Positions 21,991 through 31,467 of a DNA stretch of 64,000 bases are shown here, in pieces (within the stretch, counting starts at the first letter, position 1; each line of letters begins with the position of its first letter). The notes under the pieces were generated by a model. That model did no database searches, was not told where the DNA came from, and saw only the letters and a program-made list of their open reading frames with translations. Location: contig NZ_CP150274.1 of NCBI RefSeq assembly GCF_037977055.1, positions 2,108,001 to 2,172,000 of the forward strand, given 5' to 3'. This stretch comes from Paenibacillus sp. FSL K6-1096 (lineage in GTDB: Bacteria > Bacillota > Bacilli > Paenibacillales > Paenibacillaceae). The position numbers and the translations under genes are program-made.

Positions 21991-22650
21991 CTACACCCCT
22001 TTAAACACATTTAAATCCTGACGTAATCTGACTATATTATGAATCTTGTCAATTTGCATAGCACCGTCTGATAAATAGGCGAATTCCATGCTGCTCTCCC
22101 GGGTTCCCCATTCATCCGGGGGCCTGCTGATAATATCGGCAATCCGCAGCTGGGTAGGCGCCAGCAGGGAGGCGGCAATAATCGCGTCCTGGTTGCCATT
22201 GATTCCGGCGTGCGCCATTCCCTTGAGCGCCCCGAGAATATAGATATCCCCCGAGCAGGTAATCGTCCCCCCCGGATTCACATCACCCAGAAACAGCAGA
22301 TTGCCCTCATGGTGCAGCACTTGGCCGGAACGGAGCATTCCGCTCATCAGGAACAAGGCCTCTGGGTCCTTCTCTTGAGGATCTTCAAGAGCTTCTACAG
22401 AGCGGATAAGCAGGTTCCCCTGTCCTTTGAGGATCTCCAGGACCGCTTCTTTGTCTTCTTCGGTAACAACACGGCTGCCCAGCTTGACATCTACATGCAC
22501 AATCGGTCCGGTCAGAATATTTTGATGGCTGTGCTCCAGCTTATAGCGAAGCTCACTCAAGAGATCGTCAAAGGGACATTTGTCGTCTAGCAGGAATACC
22601 AGGCCATCTTTGATGCCCTTAATCCTTACATGCTTGGATTTAACTGTCAT
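21991..22650 (-). CDS. minC: Septum site-determining protein MinC
   Basis: 219 residues. N-terminal FtsZ-inhibiting domain (about 1-100), and a C-terminal beta-helix domain with NLLFLGDVNPGGTITCSGDIYILGALKG-type repeats (about 125-200) that binds MinD. The pairing with minD and position downstream of mreBCD are conserved in bacilli. Confidence 0.95.
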   Translation of the reverse strand: MTVKSKHVRIKGIKDGLVFLLDDKCPFDDLLSELRYKLEHSHQNILTGPIVHVDVKLGSRVVTEEDKEAVLEILKGQGNLLIRSVEALEDPQEKDPEALFLMSGMLRSGQVLHHEGNLLFLGDVNPGGTITCSGDIYILGALKGMAHAGINGNQDAIIAASLLAPTQLRIADIISRPPDEWGTRESSMEFAYLSDGAMQIDKIHNIVRLRQDLNVFKGV

Positions 22651-22731
22651 ATGCCTGTCCCCCTATCCTCATTCATTCGTGCCGGGCCGGGTAAATTCCT
22701 CCTTTGGCAGACAAGAAAGTGCCGCAGCCGC

Positions 22732-23262
22732 TTACGCAGCCTCTTCATCGCGGGTCTCTTTGCCCAGCAGCTCAAGCTGGCGCCGGAGTGGAACATAGAG
22801 CAGCAAGCCGGCAGCAAAATGAAACAGCATAGTAGGCAGCATATGATGCAGAAGCGCCCAGTTATAAGGCTGCTGCCCCAGATTGAAGACACTGTAGATG
22901 CCAAACAGCATACTGTCCTCCAGCAGGCTGCCCAGCAGCACCACCGTCATCATGAGCGGCAGCGGAGCGCGGGGAATCTGAAACACCAGGCCGATCAGGT
23001 ATGCGGACAAGCCCATGGTGAAGGAATGCGCGCCCAGAATACGGCCGTAGAACACCACATCATGCAGCATCCCGAAGGACAGGCCGAGAATAAGTGCCGT
23101 ATGCCGGTGATGGTACACGGTAACGAACAGAATCACGATAAAAACAAGATTGGGTATGATCCGCATCTCCCAGGCGTCAGGGATCAGCCAGGGGAGAATA
23201 GTGCCTTCAATAATAAATAAGAGGAACAATACCAGTATAAGAACGGATCTGCGCATCCTCAC
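22732..23262 (-). CDS. mreD: Rod shape-determining protein MreD
   Basis: 176 residues from a GTG that overlaps the mreC stop by one base; an ATG two codons later (23256) is equally plausible. Five predicted membrane helices, with the MreD pattern (GLSFGMLHDVVFYGRILGAH). It is part of the MreBCD elongasome that guides lateral wall synthesis. Confidence 0.9.
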   Translation of the reverse strand: MRMRRSVLILVLFLLFIIEGTILPWLIPDAWEMRIIPNLVFIVILFVTVYHHRHTALILGLSFGMLHDVVFYGRILGAHSFTMGLSAYLIGLVFQIPRAPLPLMMTVVLLGSLLEDSMLFGIYSVFNLGQQPYNWALLHHMLPTMLFHFAAGLLLYVPLRRQLELLGKETRDEEAA

Positions 23263-24137
23263 TATTCCACACGCTCCTCCGTAAAGACAACGAAGAGTTC
23301 CTTCCAGTCCTGGAATTCTGCCGCCGGCTTGATAATGGCCGTAGAGGTCAGTCCGAACTCGCCAATCTTCACTTCCTCCACTGTACCGATCGTCATTCCG
23401 CGCGGATACACACCGCCGATACCAGAGGAAATGATGATGTCATCCTTGGCGATCGGATCTCCGACTGGGATCTTGTTCATAAGCAGCCTCCCGGTCTGCT
23501 GGTCGTAGCTCTCAATAACACCGAAGGTCTTACCTTCCTTGTTCATTGCCGTCGCCGTTATCGGGGGCTGGGAATTCGGATCATTGATATCCATCATTGT
23601 CATCAGCTTCACCGTCGAGGTGAAATTACTCACATTGCTGATTACCCCTACCAGTCCCTCGGTGGAAGTTACAGACATATTCAGCCTGATTCCATCCTTC
23701 GATCCGAGATCAATCACAAGCGTATTATTGCCCGGTTCTGTTGTCACACTTACCACGTTAGCAATATGATATTCATATTTATACAGATTCTTCTGAGCTT
23801 CTGTAAATTTAAGATCTATTTCATATTGCTCATTCCGGGCTTTAATAAAATTATACTGCGCCTTATCCCGGGCATATTGCGCTGCCAGAATCTTGAGCTG
23901 CTTGTTCTCTTCGGCTAAATTATGCAGATTCCCGATATCTTCGAAGAAGCCCGCTATATATCCAGCGGGCTTGTAGAACAACTTCTGTACGAAACCGGTC
24001 GTATCCCTCAGGAAGTTCTCCGGCCAGGACAAGCTCTTCCGCGGTCCCAGACTGAAGCCCATCAGAACGATAAAGGCAACCAGTGTAATAAGTAATATAA
24101 ACAGACGTTTATTGTTGAACAGCTTAAACAATCTCAA
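23262..24137 (-). CDS. mreC: Rod shape-determining protein MreC
   Basis: 291 residues: N-terminal membrane anchor (about 12-30), a coiled coil (about 65-110), and a C-terminal beta-rich domain with DGIRLNMSV, GLVGVI, SSGIGGVYPRGMTIGTV. Extracytoplasmic scaffold between MreB and penicillin-binding proteins. Follows mreB after 61 nt. Confidence 0.95.
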   Translation of the reverse strand: MRLFKLFNNKRLFILLITLVAFIVLMGFSLGPRKSLSWPENFLRDTTGFVQKLFYKPAGYIAGFFEDIGNLHNLAEENKQLKILAAQYARDKAQYNFIKARNEQYEIDLKFTEAQKNLYKYEYHIANVVSVTTEPGNNTLVIDLGSKDGIRLNMSVTSTEGLVGVISNVSNFTSTVKLMTMMDINDPNSQPPITATAMNKEGKTFGVIESYDQQTGRLLMNKIPVGDPIAKDDIIISSGIGGVYPRGMTIGTVEEVKIGEFGLTSTAIIKPAAEFQDWKELFVVFTEERVE

Positions 24138-24198
24138 GCACCCTCTAACAACCGTATTTCACCCATATCAGGGGTTGACATTGACAGTCTGAATTGTT

Positions 24199-25233
24199 CT
24201 AGCGCTTGGAGCGCAGACCTGTACCGCTGCGGCTCTTGAACAGATGAATATTCTCCAGCGCCTTACCTGTGCCGATAGCTACACAATCCAGCGGATTCTC
24301 GGCCACAATTACCGGCATTCCGGTCTCGCGCGCCAGCAGCTTATCGAGATTGCGCAGCAGCGCGCCGCCGCCCGTAAGCACAATTCCGCGGTCCATAATA
24401 TCAGCAGCCAGCTCCGGCGGACATTTCTCCAGGGTCACCTTCACGGCTTCAACAATCGCATTAACAGTATCAGACAACGCTTCACAAATCTCATCAGAGG
24501 TGATTGTCAGCGTCTTCGGCAGACCGGTTACCAGATCGCGTCCGCGGATCTCCATGGTCTCAGCCTTCTCCAGCGGCAGGGCAGAACCCACATCCATCTT
24601 GAGCTGCTCCGAGGTGCGCTCCCCGATCATCAGATTGTACTGGCGCTTGATGTACTGGATGATTGACTCATCCGCTTCATCCCCGGCCACACGTACAGAG
24701 CGGCTGGTTACAATCCCTCCGAGCGAGATGACAGCCACCTCGGTGGTACCGCCGCCGATATCCACAACCATACTGCCTGTAGGCTCCCATACCGGAAGAT
24801 CTGCCCCGATGGCAGCAGCAAAAGGCTCTTCAATGATGTAGGCTTCCCGTGCGCCGGCCTGCTTGGTCGCATCCTCAACCGCACGCTGTTCAACGGCTGT
24901 TATCCCGGAAGGTACGCATACCATCACATTCGGGTGGCGCTGGAACATCGAGCGCTGCTTCTGGGCCTGGCGGATGAAATATTTAATCATAGTTGCCGTA
25001 GTATCGAAGTCGGCAATGACCCCATCCTTCATCGGACGGATCGCCCGGATGTTGCCGGGGGTGCGTCCGATCATTTTTTTGGCGGATTCCCCTACAGCTT
25101 CAATAGACTTAGTATCCGTATTAATAGCAACCACGGAAGGCTCTCTGACAACAATTCCTTTACCACGCACATAGACCAGCGTATTCGCTGTCCCCAGGTC
25201 AATTCCTAAATCTTTCGTAAAACCACCTAACAT
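24199..25233 (-). CDS. mreB: Rod shape-determining protein MreB, actin homologue
   Basis: 344 residues with actin-fold ATPase signatures: [25 protein letters not shown] (split across strands 1-2), [15 protein letters not shown] (phosphate 2) and [11 protein letters not shown]. Start ATG with AAGGAG upstream. Heads mreB-mreC-mreD-minC-minD. Confidence 0.97.
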   Translation of the reverse strand: MLGGFTKDLGIDLGTANTLVYVRGKGIVVREPSVVAINTDTKSIEAVGESAKKMIGRTPGNIRAIRPMKDGVIADFDTTATMIKYFIRQAQKQRSMFQRHPNVMVCVPSGITAVEQRAVEDATKQAGAREAYIIEEPFAAAIGADLPVWEPTGSMVVDIGGGTTEVAVISLGGIVTSRSVRVAGDEADESIIQYIKRQYNLMIGERTSEQLKMDVGSALPLEKAETMEIRGRDLVTGLPKTLTITSDEICEALSDTVNAIVEAVKVTLEKCPPELAADIMDRGIVLTGGGALLRNLDKLLARETGMPVIVAENPLDCVAIGTGKALENIHLFKSRSGTGLRSKR

Positions 25234-25272
25234 CGTATATGCTCCTTTTCCTTGTGAATCTAGACAATTGTA

Positions 25273-25962
25273 TTACATATAGCCTTTTTGTTTCAAACTT
25301 ACATAGCTGCCGTCTCCGATGACCAGGTGGTCCAGTACGTCAATGCCCACAATCTCGCCTGCCTGCACCAGCCTGGTGGTCAGGGAGATGTCCTCCGGGC
25401 TTGGCGTCGGATCGCCGCTCGGGTGATTGTGTGCGCATATAATAGCTGCGCTGCTGCATTTCATGGCTGCCCGGAACACCTCGCGGGGATGCACGATGGA
25501 GGCGTTAAGGCTGCCCATGGACAATGTTTCCTGCGCAATAACATGATTCTTCGTATTCAGGAACAGACAGATGAAATGTTCCTTCTGCAAATAACGAAGC
25601 TGCTCGGTCAGAATCTCCGCCGCGTCCTGGGGACTGCGGATAACCACCGCTTCGGTAAGCCGGGAATTTGCCATGCGTCTTCCCAGTTCTATGCCAGCTT
25701 TCAGTTGCACGGCCTTGGCCGGGCCGATGCCTTTGATTGTAGTTAGTTCTTCAATGCTCAGATCCGCAAGTCCCCGGAGGCCGCCGGCAATGTTCAGCAG
25801 CCGCTGGGCAATATGAATGGCTGATTCACTCTGCGCACCTGTGCGCAGCAGAATCGCCAGCAGCTCCGTTTGACTTAAAGATTCCGCCCCATAATGCATC
25901 ATGCGCTCTCGTGGTCGTTCTTCATGGGGGAGGTCACGCAACATAAGTGATTGCAATTCCAT
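25273..25962 (-). CDS. radC: RadC family JAB-domain protein
   Basis: 229 residues. N-terminal helix-hairpin-helix segment (TTIKGIGPAKAVQLKAGIEL), and a C-terminal JAMM/MPN domain with the metal ligands HNHPSGDPTPSPED. The DNA repair role is historical; the family is now described only as metal-dependent JAB proteins. Position between maf and mreB is conserved. Confidence 0.93.
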   Translation of the reverse strand: MELQSLMLRDLPHEERPRERMMHYGAESLSQTELLAILLRTGAQSESAIHIAQRLLNIAGGLRGLADLSIEELTTIKGIGPAKAVQLKAGIELGRRMANSRLTEAVVIRSPQDAAEILTEQLRYLQKEHFICLFLNTKNHVIAQETLSMGSLNASIVHPREVFRAAMKCSSAAIICAHNHPSGDPTPSPEDISLTTRLVQAGEIVGIDVLDHLVIGDGSYVSLKQKGYM

Positions 25963-25979
25963 CCCTAACCCTCTTTTCC

Positions 25980-26594
25980 TTAGCTTCCCTGCTGCCCGTT
26001 CAGCACCGAAATACCGAACCGGGACAACATGCCGCTCAGCAGTGACAGCGGCAGACCGACCACGTTGAAATAACAGCCGTCAATTGCTTCCACCAGGGTG
26101 GCGCCCAGTCCTTGTATAGCATAAGAGCCGGCTTTGTCGGCAGGCTCCCCGGTCGCTATGTAGGCGGAGATCTCTTCTTCGCTCATGGCTCTCATCGATA
26201 CCGAGGTGACCCTGTAATCCACCAGCGTAACTCTCTCCGGCAGGGAGATACAGGCCACCCCGGTATATACCTGGTGGGTCCGGCCTTGCAGCAGGCGCAG
26301 CATTCTCGCGCTGTCCTGCTTGTCCGCCGGCTTGCCGAGCACCTCGCCGCCTAGCACAACGATCGTGTCGCTGCCGATAATCAGGGCATTCCGGTCTCCG
26401 GCCTGCGGAATGAGCGCCTCTGCCTTACGCAGAGCGAGGCTCTGCACAATGGCGTCCGGCGTCCACTCCGGCGGTGTGCTCTCATCCGCATCGCTGACCA
26501 GCACCTCAAAGGAGAGGCCAAGCGAAGCCAACAGCTCGCGCCGCCGCGGTGAACCCGAGGCCAGAATAATATGCCGTGTGTTGTTATGCTCCAC
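25980..26594 (-). CDS. maf: Maf-like nucleoside triphosphate pyrophosphatase
   Basis: 204 residues from the GTG at 26594, chosen because GGGAAG lies nine nt upstream and a longer in-frame start adds a non-homologous tail. Family motifs: LASGSPRRRELLASLG, SDTIVVLGGEVLGKP and GEPADKAGSYAIQG. The enzyme hydrolyses non-canonical or methylated NTPs (dTTP/UTP/m5 types) to monophosphates; inhibition of septation by overexpression is known for B. subtilis Maf. 17 nt before radC. Confidence 0.92.
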   Translation of the reverse strand: MEHNNTRHIILASGSPRRRELLASLGLSFEVLVSDADESTPPEWTPDAIVQSLALRKAEALIPQAGDRNALIIGSDTIVVLGGEVLGKPADKQDSARMLRLLQGRTHQVYTGVACISLPERVTLVDYRVTSVSMRAMSEEEISAYIATGEPADKAGSYAIQGLGATLVEAIDGCYFNVVGLPLSLLSGMLSRFGISVLNGQQGS

Positions 26595-26631
26595 AGTAAT
26601 TAACTTCCCTTCCTGATCCCGGCGGCCGAGG

Positions 26632-26877
26632 CTACAGCCTGCGGTACAGCCATACCGCTGTAATGATTCCGGCAAGACTGAGCAGGCACAACTTCAAATG
26701 GATAGTGATGTCATAGGATATGATGTCCAAATCGGCTTGCGGCGACCACTTCAGAACAGTCGAAGCTGTAAGAAAAGACAATGCTTGAACAGGTTCCAGC
26801 AGCTTGGCAATCCAGGCTCCGGCCAGCCAGCCCAGAATAAGAAATAACAGCAGTGTGCCTACATTTTTTTTCTTCAT
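26632..26877 (-). CDS. DUF4321 small membrane protein
   Basis: 81 residues with two hydrophobic helices (about 6-25 and 58-77). KKKNVGTLLLFLILGWLAG matches the DUF4321 family that precedes maf in many Firmicutes. Function unknown. First gene of the maf-radC run, with its own promoter. Confidence 0.75.
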   Translation of the reverse strand: MKKKNVGTLLLFLILGWLAGAWIAKLLEPVQALSFLTASTVLKWSPQADLDIISYDITIHLKLCLLSLAGIITAVWLYRRL

Positions 26878-26913
26878 TCAAGTCTTCCCTCGCCATTTTT
26901 TGACACCCTAATT

Positions 26914-26942
26914 ATTATACGGTGAAACGGGGTGCAATACAA
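26914..26942 (-). promoter_or_regulatory. Promoter of DUF4321-maf
   Basis: Minus strand -35 TTGTAT (26937-26942), 17-bp spacer, -10 TATAAT (26914-26919), 37 bp before the start codon. Confidence 0.6.
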
Positions 26943-27023
26943 ACGCAAAATCCCGTCAGGAAATGTTTACCACGATTCAGACGGAGATAGAGTCACCCGT
27001 AGGATGACCGGCAGAAATGCGGC

Positions 27024-27060
27024 AAACCCCCGCCGGGCCTGTGGCCCGGTACGGGGGTTT
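27024..27060 (-). terminator. Terminator after the SpoIIB-like gene
   Basis: Strong G/C-rich hairpin AAACCCCCG..CCGGGCC / GGCCCGG..CGGGGGTTT. The T-run is short, but it lies only seven nt after the stop codon. Confidence 0.7.
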
Positions 27061-27067
27061 GCCGATA

Positions 27068-28429
27068 TCAGCTTATGGAGGACAGCAGGCTTCTCTGGCC
27101 GGTCAGGAAGCTCATCATAGCCTCCTGTACTTCCCATAACAGGCCTTCAGCCTTATTCTTGCCATATTCGTTCAGCGCAGCGATTCCCTGGCTCATCGAT
27201 TGTGTAAGCCCCGCAGCAAGGCTCTGCTCTTCCGGGGTCAGGCCCGGCTCAAGCGCCTTGGCAGCCTGGAGCCACTGCATATGCAGATCGCTAACCGCAG
27301 CAGTGCTGCTCTCTCCGGCGGCTCCGCTTAGCAGCGAAGCGGACAGACTGCTTAGCTCGTTTAGGAGCTTGGCACTGACGGTAAAATAATTGTCCACCGC
27401 CTCTGCCGTTCCGCTATAGCGCACCTGCTGCACAGCAGGTAAGGCCAGCTCTCTTACGTACAGCTCAATGCCCTGATTCTTTAGGCTGCTGCTGAGCAGC
27501 TTGGCCTGCTCGCGGTCAGGCGACATGCCGGCGTATACCCGGTTGCCGTCCGCCGGATCAAGACCTGCGGCCAGCCCCGCCGCCAGCAGCTCCTGCTTCG
27601 CCTGCTCCGCACCCGCCGGCGTGCTGAAGACACCGTATTGCAGCAGATAATAGCTCTGCGCAGCAACCTGCACCGGCAGATGCGCCGCTGCCGCTTCACC
27701 ACCCTCTTCCGCAGGCACGCCGGTGATATCTGCTCCGGCAGTGCCGCCCGCGGAATTCTGCCCCTGAACGATTCCCGTCTTCACCGCCCCGCCCTCTGCT
27801 TCCTTGCCGCTTCCCGCCGGACCGCCGCCGATGAAGGACAGGGCGGCGTAGCCGAGCAGAATCCCGGTTCCCAGCGCTCCCGTAATGGCGAGCGCGAACT
27901 TCCACCAATAGGAGGGACGGCGGGTCTGATAAGAGCCGCCATAAGTGCCTCCGTACGAGCCGGATGCCCCGTATCCGCCCGCCCCCCCATCCAGGTCATC
28001 ATCCAGCAGCGGGTAATGCCTGTCTGCTTCGTCCTCCTCTTCACTGTAGCTCTCTCCATAGCGGAGAGGACTGTCCGGCAGGCTGCCTTGCTCCCACAAA
28101 TTCCTTGACGCCGGTTGGACCGTGTAAGGCTGATCGAAGTCCTCATCATCCTGCTGGACGTTCGGGCCCCAGCGGCTGGGGCGTCGGTTTTTCATATAGG
28201 CGACCTCAGCCGTCCGGGGCAGCTCTACCCGCTGCAGCTCAACAATGTATTCATCCGGCCGGAGCGGGCGGGGCTCCACGGGTGTCCCTGCCTCCTCATG
28301 CAGCAGCTTGTCCTTACTCTTGTTCTCCAGTACCCTACCGTTAATCCGGACGGTCCGGCGGTCTGCGGCTTCGCTCCGCCGCCCTTCACCCTCACCGTCA
28401 AACCGGAATGTCATTCTTCCGTTACTCAA
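27068..28429 (-). CDS. spoIIB: SpoIIB-like SPOR-domain membrane protein
   Basis: 453 residues from a TTG with GAGGTG seven nt upstream; the ATG at 28414 lacks a spaced site. N-terminal cytoplasmic part with VRINGRVLENKSKDK, an acidic stretch, one membrane helix (about 177-198, WKFALAITGALGTGILLGY), a Gly/Ala-rich linker, a SPOR domain (about 243-330, YYLLQYGVFSTPAGAEQAKQ), and a helical C-terminal domain. B. subtilis SpoIIB has the same layout and the same locus, just upstream of maf, and helps the septal wall thinning of engulfment. It is longer than the 332-residue B. subtilis protein. The ortholog call rests on architecture and synteny. Confidence 0.75.
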   Translation of the reverse strand: MSNGRMTFRFDGEGEGRRSEAADRRTVRINGRVLENKSKDKLLHEEAGTPVEPRPLRPDEYIVELQRVELPRTAEVAYMKNRRPSRWGPNVQQDDEDFDQPYTVQPASRNLWEQGSLPDSPLRYGESYSEEEDEADRHYPLLDDDLDGGAGGYGASGSYGGTYGGSYQTRRPSYWWKFALAITGALGTGILLGYAALSFIGGGPAGSGKEAEGGAVKTGIVQGQNSAGGTAGADITGVPAEEGGEAAAAHLPVQVAAQSYYLLQYGVFSTPAGAEQAKQELLAAGLAAGLDPADGNRVYAGMSPDREQAKLLSSSLKNQGIELYVRELALPAVQQVRYSGTAEAVDNYFTVSAKLLNELSSLSASLLSGAAGESSTAAVSDLHMQWLQAAKALEPGLTPEEQSLAAGLTQSMSQGIAALNEYGKNKAEGLLWEVQEAMMSFLTGQRSLLSSIS

Positions 28430-28522
28430 GCGCCCACACCTCGCTATCTTCAGTTCTATACTGAACTATATGAGAGATGCGAGAGGGATATGCTATTTTA
28501 ATATTTTACTATTTTAATATTT

Positions 28523-29713
28523 TCATATCAGACTCATCAGCTTCTTCTTTACCCCGTCTGCCGTGTAATGCTTCCTGAGCGTACGGTAGGCCTGCTCCGC
28601 AATAATCGAGCCAAGCTCCGGCATTGTCAACAACCGCACAAGATGTTCAGCATAGGCGTCCGGCGTTTCCGCCAGCAGAATATTCCGGCCGGGTTCACAG
28701 TACAGAGCCTCCGTTCCCTTCAGGCCGCTGACCACAGGTGTGCGCTGAGCCCAGGCCTCCAGTATGCGGGCCGGATGGCCGCAGCCTTCCTCCAGGGATG
28801 TAACCGCTGCTCTGGCCCGGCGCATATAACTGGCAGCCTGAGCAGGTTCACCGATGATTTCAATAGAAGTGTCCCTCTTCACGGCTGCAGCCACCTCAGG
28901 ATGCACATTGCCGCTGAGAATACAGCAGCTTGAATCCGGCACCGCCGCTTTCACAAGAGGATAGATGTTCTCAATGAATATCAAGGCCTTCTCCCTGCCC
29001 TGAACTGTATGCATGTTCCAGTGCAGAATCACCAAGTTCTCTCTGCATCCGTTCCCTTGATCCGCATAAGGCGGCATGTTCAAATCGATATAGGGCGGAA
29101 TGACATGCACCTTGCCTGCATCCATGAAGGATAACGCCTTATAGGACAGCGCATCCCATTCCGTTGCCGTAAGCAGCAGGCCGGTCCTGTTCATCAATCT
29201 CCGCTCTTCGCGGCGCAGCAGCGCCGCATTCAGCTTGTGATAGCCTCTGCTGAACCCGTTGGCACCATCCGCCTGCCGCTCTGTCTCACGGCCTCCGGTG
29301 CGGCGGGCATCGGTGATGATGAACGCGCCCGGCAGAAGCGAGGCTACCAGATCCAGCGCAGTTCCAGGCATGTTATTCGAGATAAAAACATGACTGTAGG
29401 TGTGCTGCCGGCACATCTCGGTGATTGCAGTACGCAGCGGCTTGCTGCCGCCGGTCCCCGGCGGGCCTGTTCTGAGCCTGTTCAGCGGGGACAGCAGCGT
29501 TCTCCGCAGGACGGCGGGCCGCTGCACCTGATGAGCCTTAAGGGACGGACTGTGAAGGTCCGGCGTATCCCGGCGCCAGCGGTAATCCTCCAGCAGATCA
29601 ATATCAAACCGTTCCAGCAGAATTCCAAGAATATTCTTTGTTCTAAGGTCTTCCTCCTTATCTTGTTCCGGGGCATGGCGGCGGGCGGACAGAAACAACA
29701 ATCTCTCTTTCAT
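28523..29713 (-). CDS. Glycosyltransferase, GT4-like (GT-B fold)
   Basis: 396 residues, ATG with AAGGAG. The N-terminal half lacks a signature but has a Rossmann-like pattern (HVFISNNMPGTALDL). The C-terminal half has the GT4 pattern: LVILHWNMHTVQGREKALIFI, SYMRRARAAVTSLEEGCGHPARILEAWAQRTPVVSGLKGTEAL, with the acceptor/nucleotide Glu-containing loop. Substrate unknown; a cell-wall or spore-surface sugar is possible. A 9-bp hairpin (29768-29786) stands in its leader. A decayed paralogue lies 190 nt upstream. Confidence 0.75.
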   Translation of the reverse strand: MKERLLFLSARRHAPEQDKEEDLRTKNILGILLERFDIDLLEDYRWRRDTPDLHSPSLKAHQVQRPAVLRRTLLSPLNRLRTGPPGTGGSKPLRTAITEMCRQHTYSHVFISNNMPGTALDLVASLLPGAFIITDARRTGGRETERQADGANGFSRGYHKLNAALLRREERRLMNRTGLLLTATEWDALSYKALSFMDAGKVHVIPPYIDLNMPPYADQGNGCRENLVILHWNMHTVQGREKALIFIENIYPLVKAAVPDSSCCILSGNVHPEVAAAVKRDTSIEIIGEPAQAASYMRRARAAVTSLEEGCGHPARILEAWAQRTPVVSGLKGTEALYCEPGRNILLAETPDAYAEHLVRLLTMPELGSIIAEQAYRTLRKHYTADGVKKKLMSLI

Positions 29714-29901
29714 GGCTATAGCTCCTTGGCTCTATGTAAATATGTGCTAATATGTACGCAGCAAAGAGGCTGGATGACATCCAGCCCAGAAATAACGAAA
29801 CTTAAGATGTAGATCTATAGTAGCGCATTCCCATGGAGAAGACTGTCGATTTATGGGAGAAAATAATTATTTTCTGTCCGGCGCTTGCACTCAGCCTGAA
29901 T

Positions 29902-30030
29902 TCAGACCAGCCTCAGCAGCTTCTCCCTGACGCTCTGCTCCTCATAATGGGCCAGCAGCGTCTCATGAGCGCAGTCCGCAAGCACTACTCCCCTTGCATG
30001 ATCCTGAAGCAGTTGAATGACACAGTCGGC
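29902..30030 (-). pseudogene. C-terminal remnant of a paralogous glycosyltransferase
   Basis: On the minus strand 42 codons and a TGA stop can be read with no start codon at the head. The peptide starts ADCVIQLLQDHARGVVLADC and ends SVREKLLRLV. It aligns without gaps to the last ~41 residues of the glycosyltransferase at 28523-29713 (ending YTADGVKKKLMSLI), sharing A..TL..HY....V..KL..L and similar residues in between. It starts directly after the T-run of the murC terminator, so the upstream part of the gene has been deleted. Confidence 0.6.
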
Positions 30031-30074
30031 AAAAAAAGCGGCCCCAATCCCCTAAATAGAGAATTGAGACCGCT
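30031..30074 (-). terminator. Terminator after murC
   Basis: Minus-strand stem AGCGGTCTCAATTC / GATTGGGGCCGCT followed by T7, ten nt after the murC stop. Confidence 0.85.
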
Positions 30075-30083
30075 ACCTGTTAC

Positions 30084-31460
30084 TTAACGCTTCTTCAGGC
30101 TGTCCGCCAGAGCATAGCCAACCTTCCAGATATCGCCGGCTCCCATGGTGATGACCAGATCACCGGGAGCGATGCGGTTCTGCAGATCAGCCAGTACAGC
30201 TTCCTTCGTCGGCAGATGCCTTGCTCCGGCGTTGCTGTTCTGGACAATCAGCTCAACCAGCTTGGCAGAGCTGACACCTTCTATCTGCTTCTCGCCGGCT
30301 GGAGAATAGATATCGGTGATAATCACCTCGTCCGCTTCGCTGAACGCGCGGCTGAACGCATCCAGCAGGAAGAAGGTCCGTGTGTACCGCTGCGGCTGGA
30401 ATACGGCGATAATCCGTTTGCCGGTAGCCTTGGCGGCACTGATGGTGGCCTGAATCTCTGTAGGATGGTGCGCATAATCATCAATGACGAGGATATCGTC
30501 CACCTCGCCAAGCACCTGGAACCGCCGCTTCGCGCCGTGGAACTTCACGATCGCTCCGGCAATCGCCTCGAAGGCAACGCCGGACTTCAGACAGGAGATC
30601 ACCGCCGCCATCGAATTATACAGATTGTACTGCCCCGGGATGGAGAGCTTAATCCGGCCCAGCACTTCCGTTCCGTGGTTCATTGTGTAGGATACCTGGC
30701 GGTCGCCCAGTACAATATCCGTCGCTCTGTAATCCGCCGTCTCTGAATGAATGCCGTAGGTAATGACCTTCCCCTTCACCTTCGGCAGCAGGGACTTCGC
30801 CGTCTCATCATCCGCGCAGACAATGGCCGTCCCGTCCTCGCGCAGCTGATTCAGGAACTGGACATAAGCATCCTTCAGCTTGCCGAAGTCACCGCCGTAA
30901 TTCTCCAGATGGTCCGCCTCAATATTCGTGACAATGGCAAGCCAAGGATGGTACTGCAGGAAGGAGCCGTCGCTTTCATCCGCCTCAGCGACAACGTACT
31001 CCCCTTGTCCCGCCTTGGCATTCGTACCGACATTCATGATCTCCCCGCCTATAATATAGGTGGGGTCGACGCCGCACTCTTCCATGATTAGAGCAATCAT
31101 GGAGGAGGTCGTAGTCTTGCCGTGCGCTCCGGCAACCGCTACGCCCTTGCGCTCATTCAGCAGCCGGGCCAGCATCTGCGAGCGGTGCAGAATCGGAATC
31201 TTCAGCCGCTCCGCCTCTACCCATTCCACGTTGTCTGCTGCCAGCGCCGTAGAATATACGACCAGATCCGCGCCTTTTACCTGTTCCGCCGTATGTCCGA
31301 TGAACACCTTGGCCCCCTTGGCGATCAGCTTCTCCGTTAATTCCTGTGCAGCTACGTCAGAGCCCGTAACCGTATATCCCATTTCCAGCATCACCCGGGC
31401 AATCGCGCTCATGCCATAGCCGCCGATCCCAATAAAATGCACACGTTCAGTAGTATCCAA
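30084..31460 (-). CDS. murC: UDP-N-acetylmuramate--L-alanine ligase
   Basis: 458 residues from a TTG at 31460 (LDTTERVHFIGIGG); GGTGA at the end of folC is seven nt upstream. The open frame runs 19 codons further but into the folC coding region. Motifs: HFIGIGGYGMSAIA, ATP loop GAHGKTTTSSMIA, EADESDGSFL, DDYAHHPTEI. It adds L-Ala to UDP-MurNAc, the first step of the peptidoglycan stem peptide. Downstream of folC in one transcription unit with valS. Confidence 0.93.
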   Translation of the reverse strand: MDTTERVHFIGIGGYGMSAIARVMLEMGYTVTGSDVAAQELTEKLIAKGAKVFIGHTAEQVKGADLVVYSTALAADNVEWVEAERLKIPILHRSQMLARLLNERKGVAVAGAHGKTTTSSMIALIMEECGVDPTYIIGGEIMNVGTNAKAGQGEYVVAEADESDGSFLQYHPWLAIVTNIEADHLENYGGDFGKLKDAYVQFLNQLREDGTAIVCADDETAKSLLPKVKGKVITYGIHSETADYRATDIVLGDRQVSYTMNHGTEVLGRIKLSIPGQYNLYNSMAAVISCLKSGVAFEAIAGAIVKFHGAKRRFQVLGEVDDILVIDDYAHHPTEIQATISAAKATGKRIIAVFQPQRYTRTFFLLDAFSRAFSEADEVIITDIYSPAGEKQIEGVSSAKLVELIVQNSNAGARHLPTKEAVLADLQNRIAPGDLVITMGAGDIWKVGYALADSLKKR

Positions 31461-31467
31461 CAGTTCG

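Noticed and set aside
29833-30087. 84-codon plus-strand frame opposite the glycosyltransferase relic
   Set aside because: It is antisense to the relic and to the murC terminator, has no ribosome binding site, and gives no recognisable protein.
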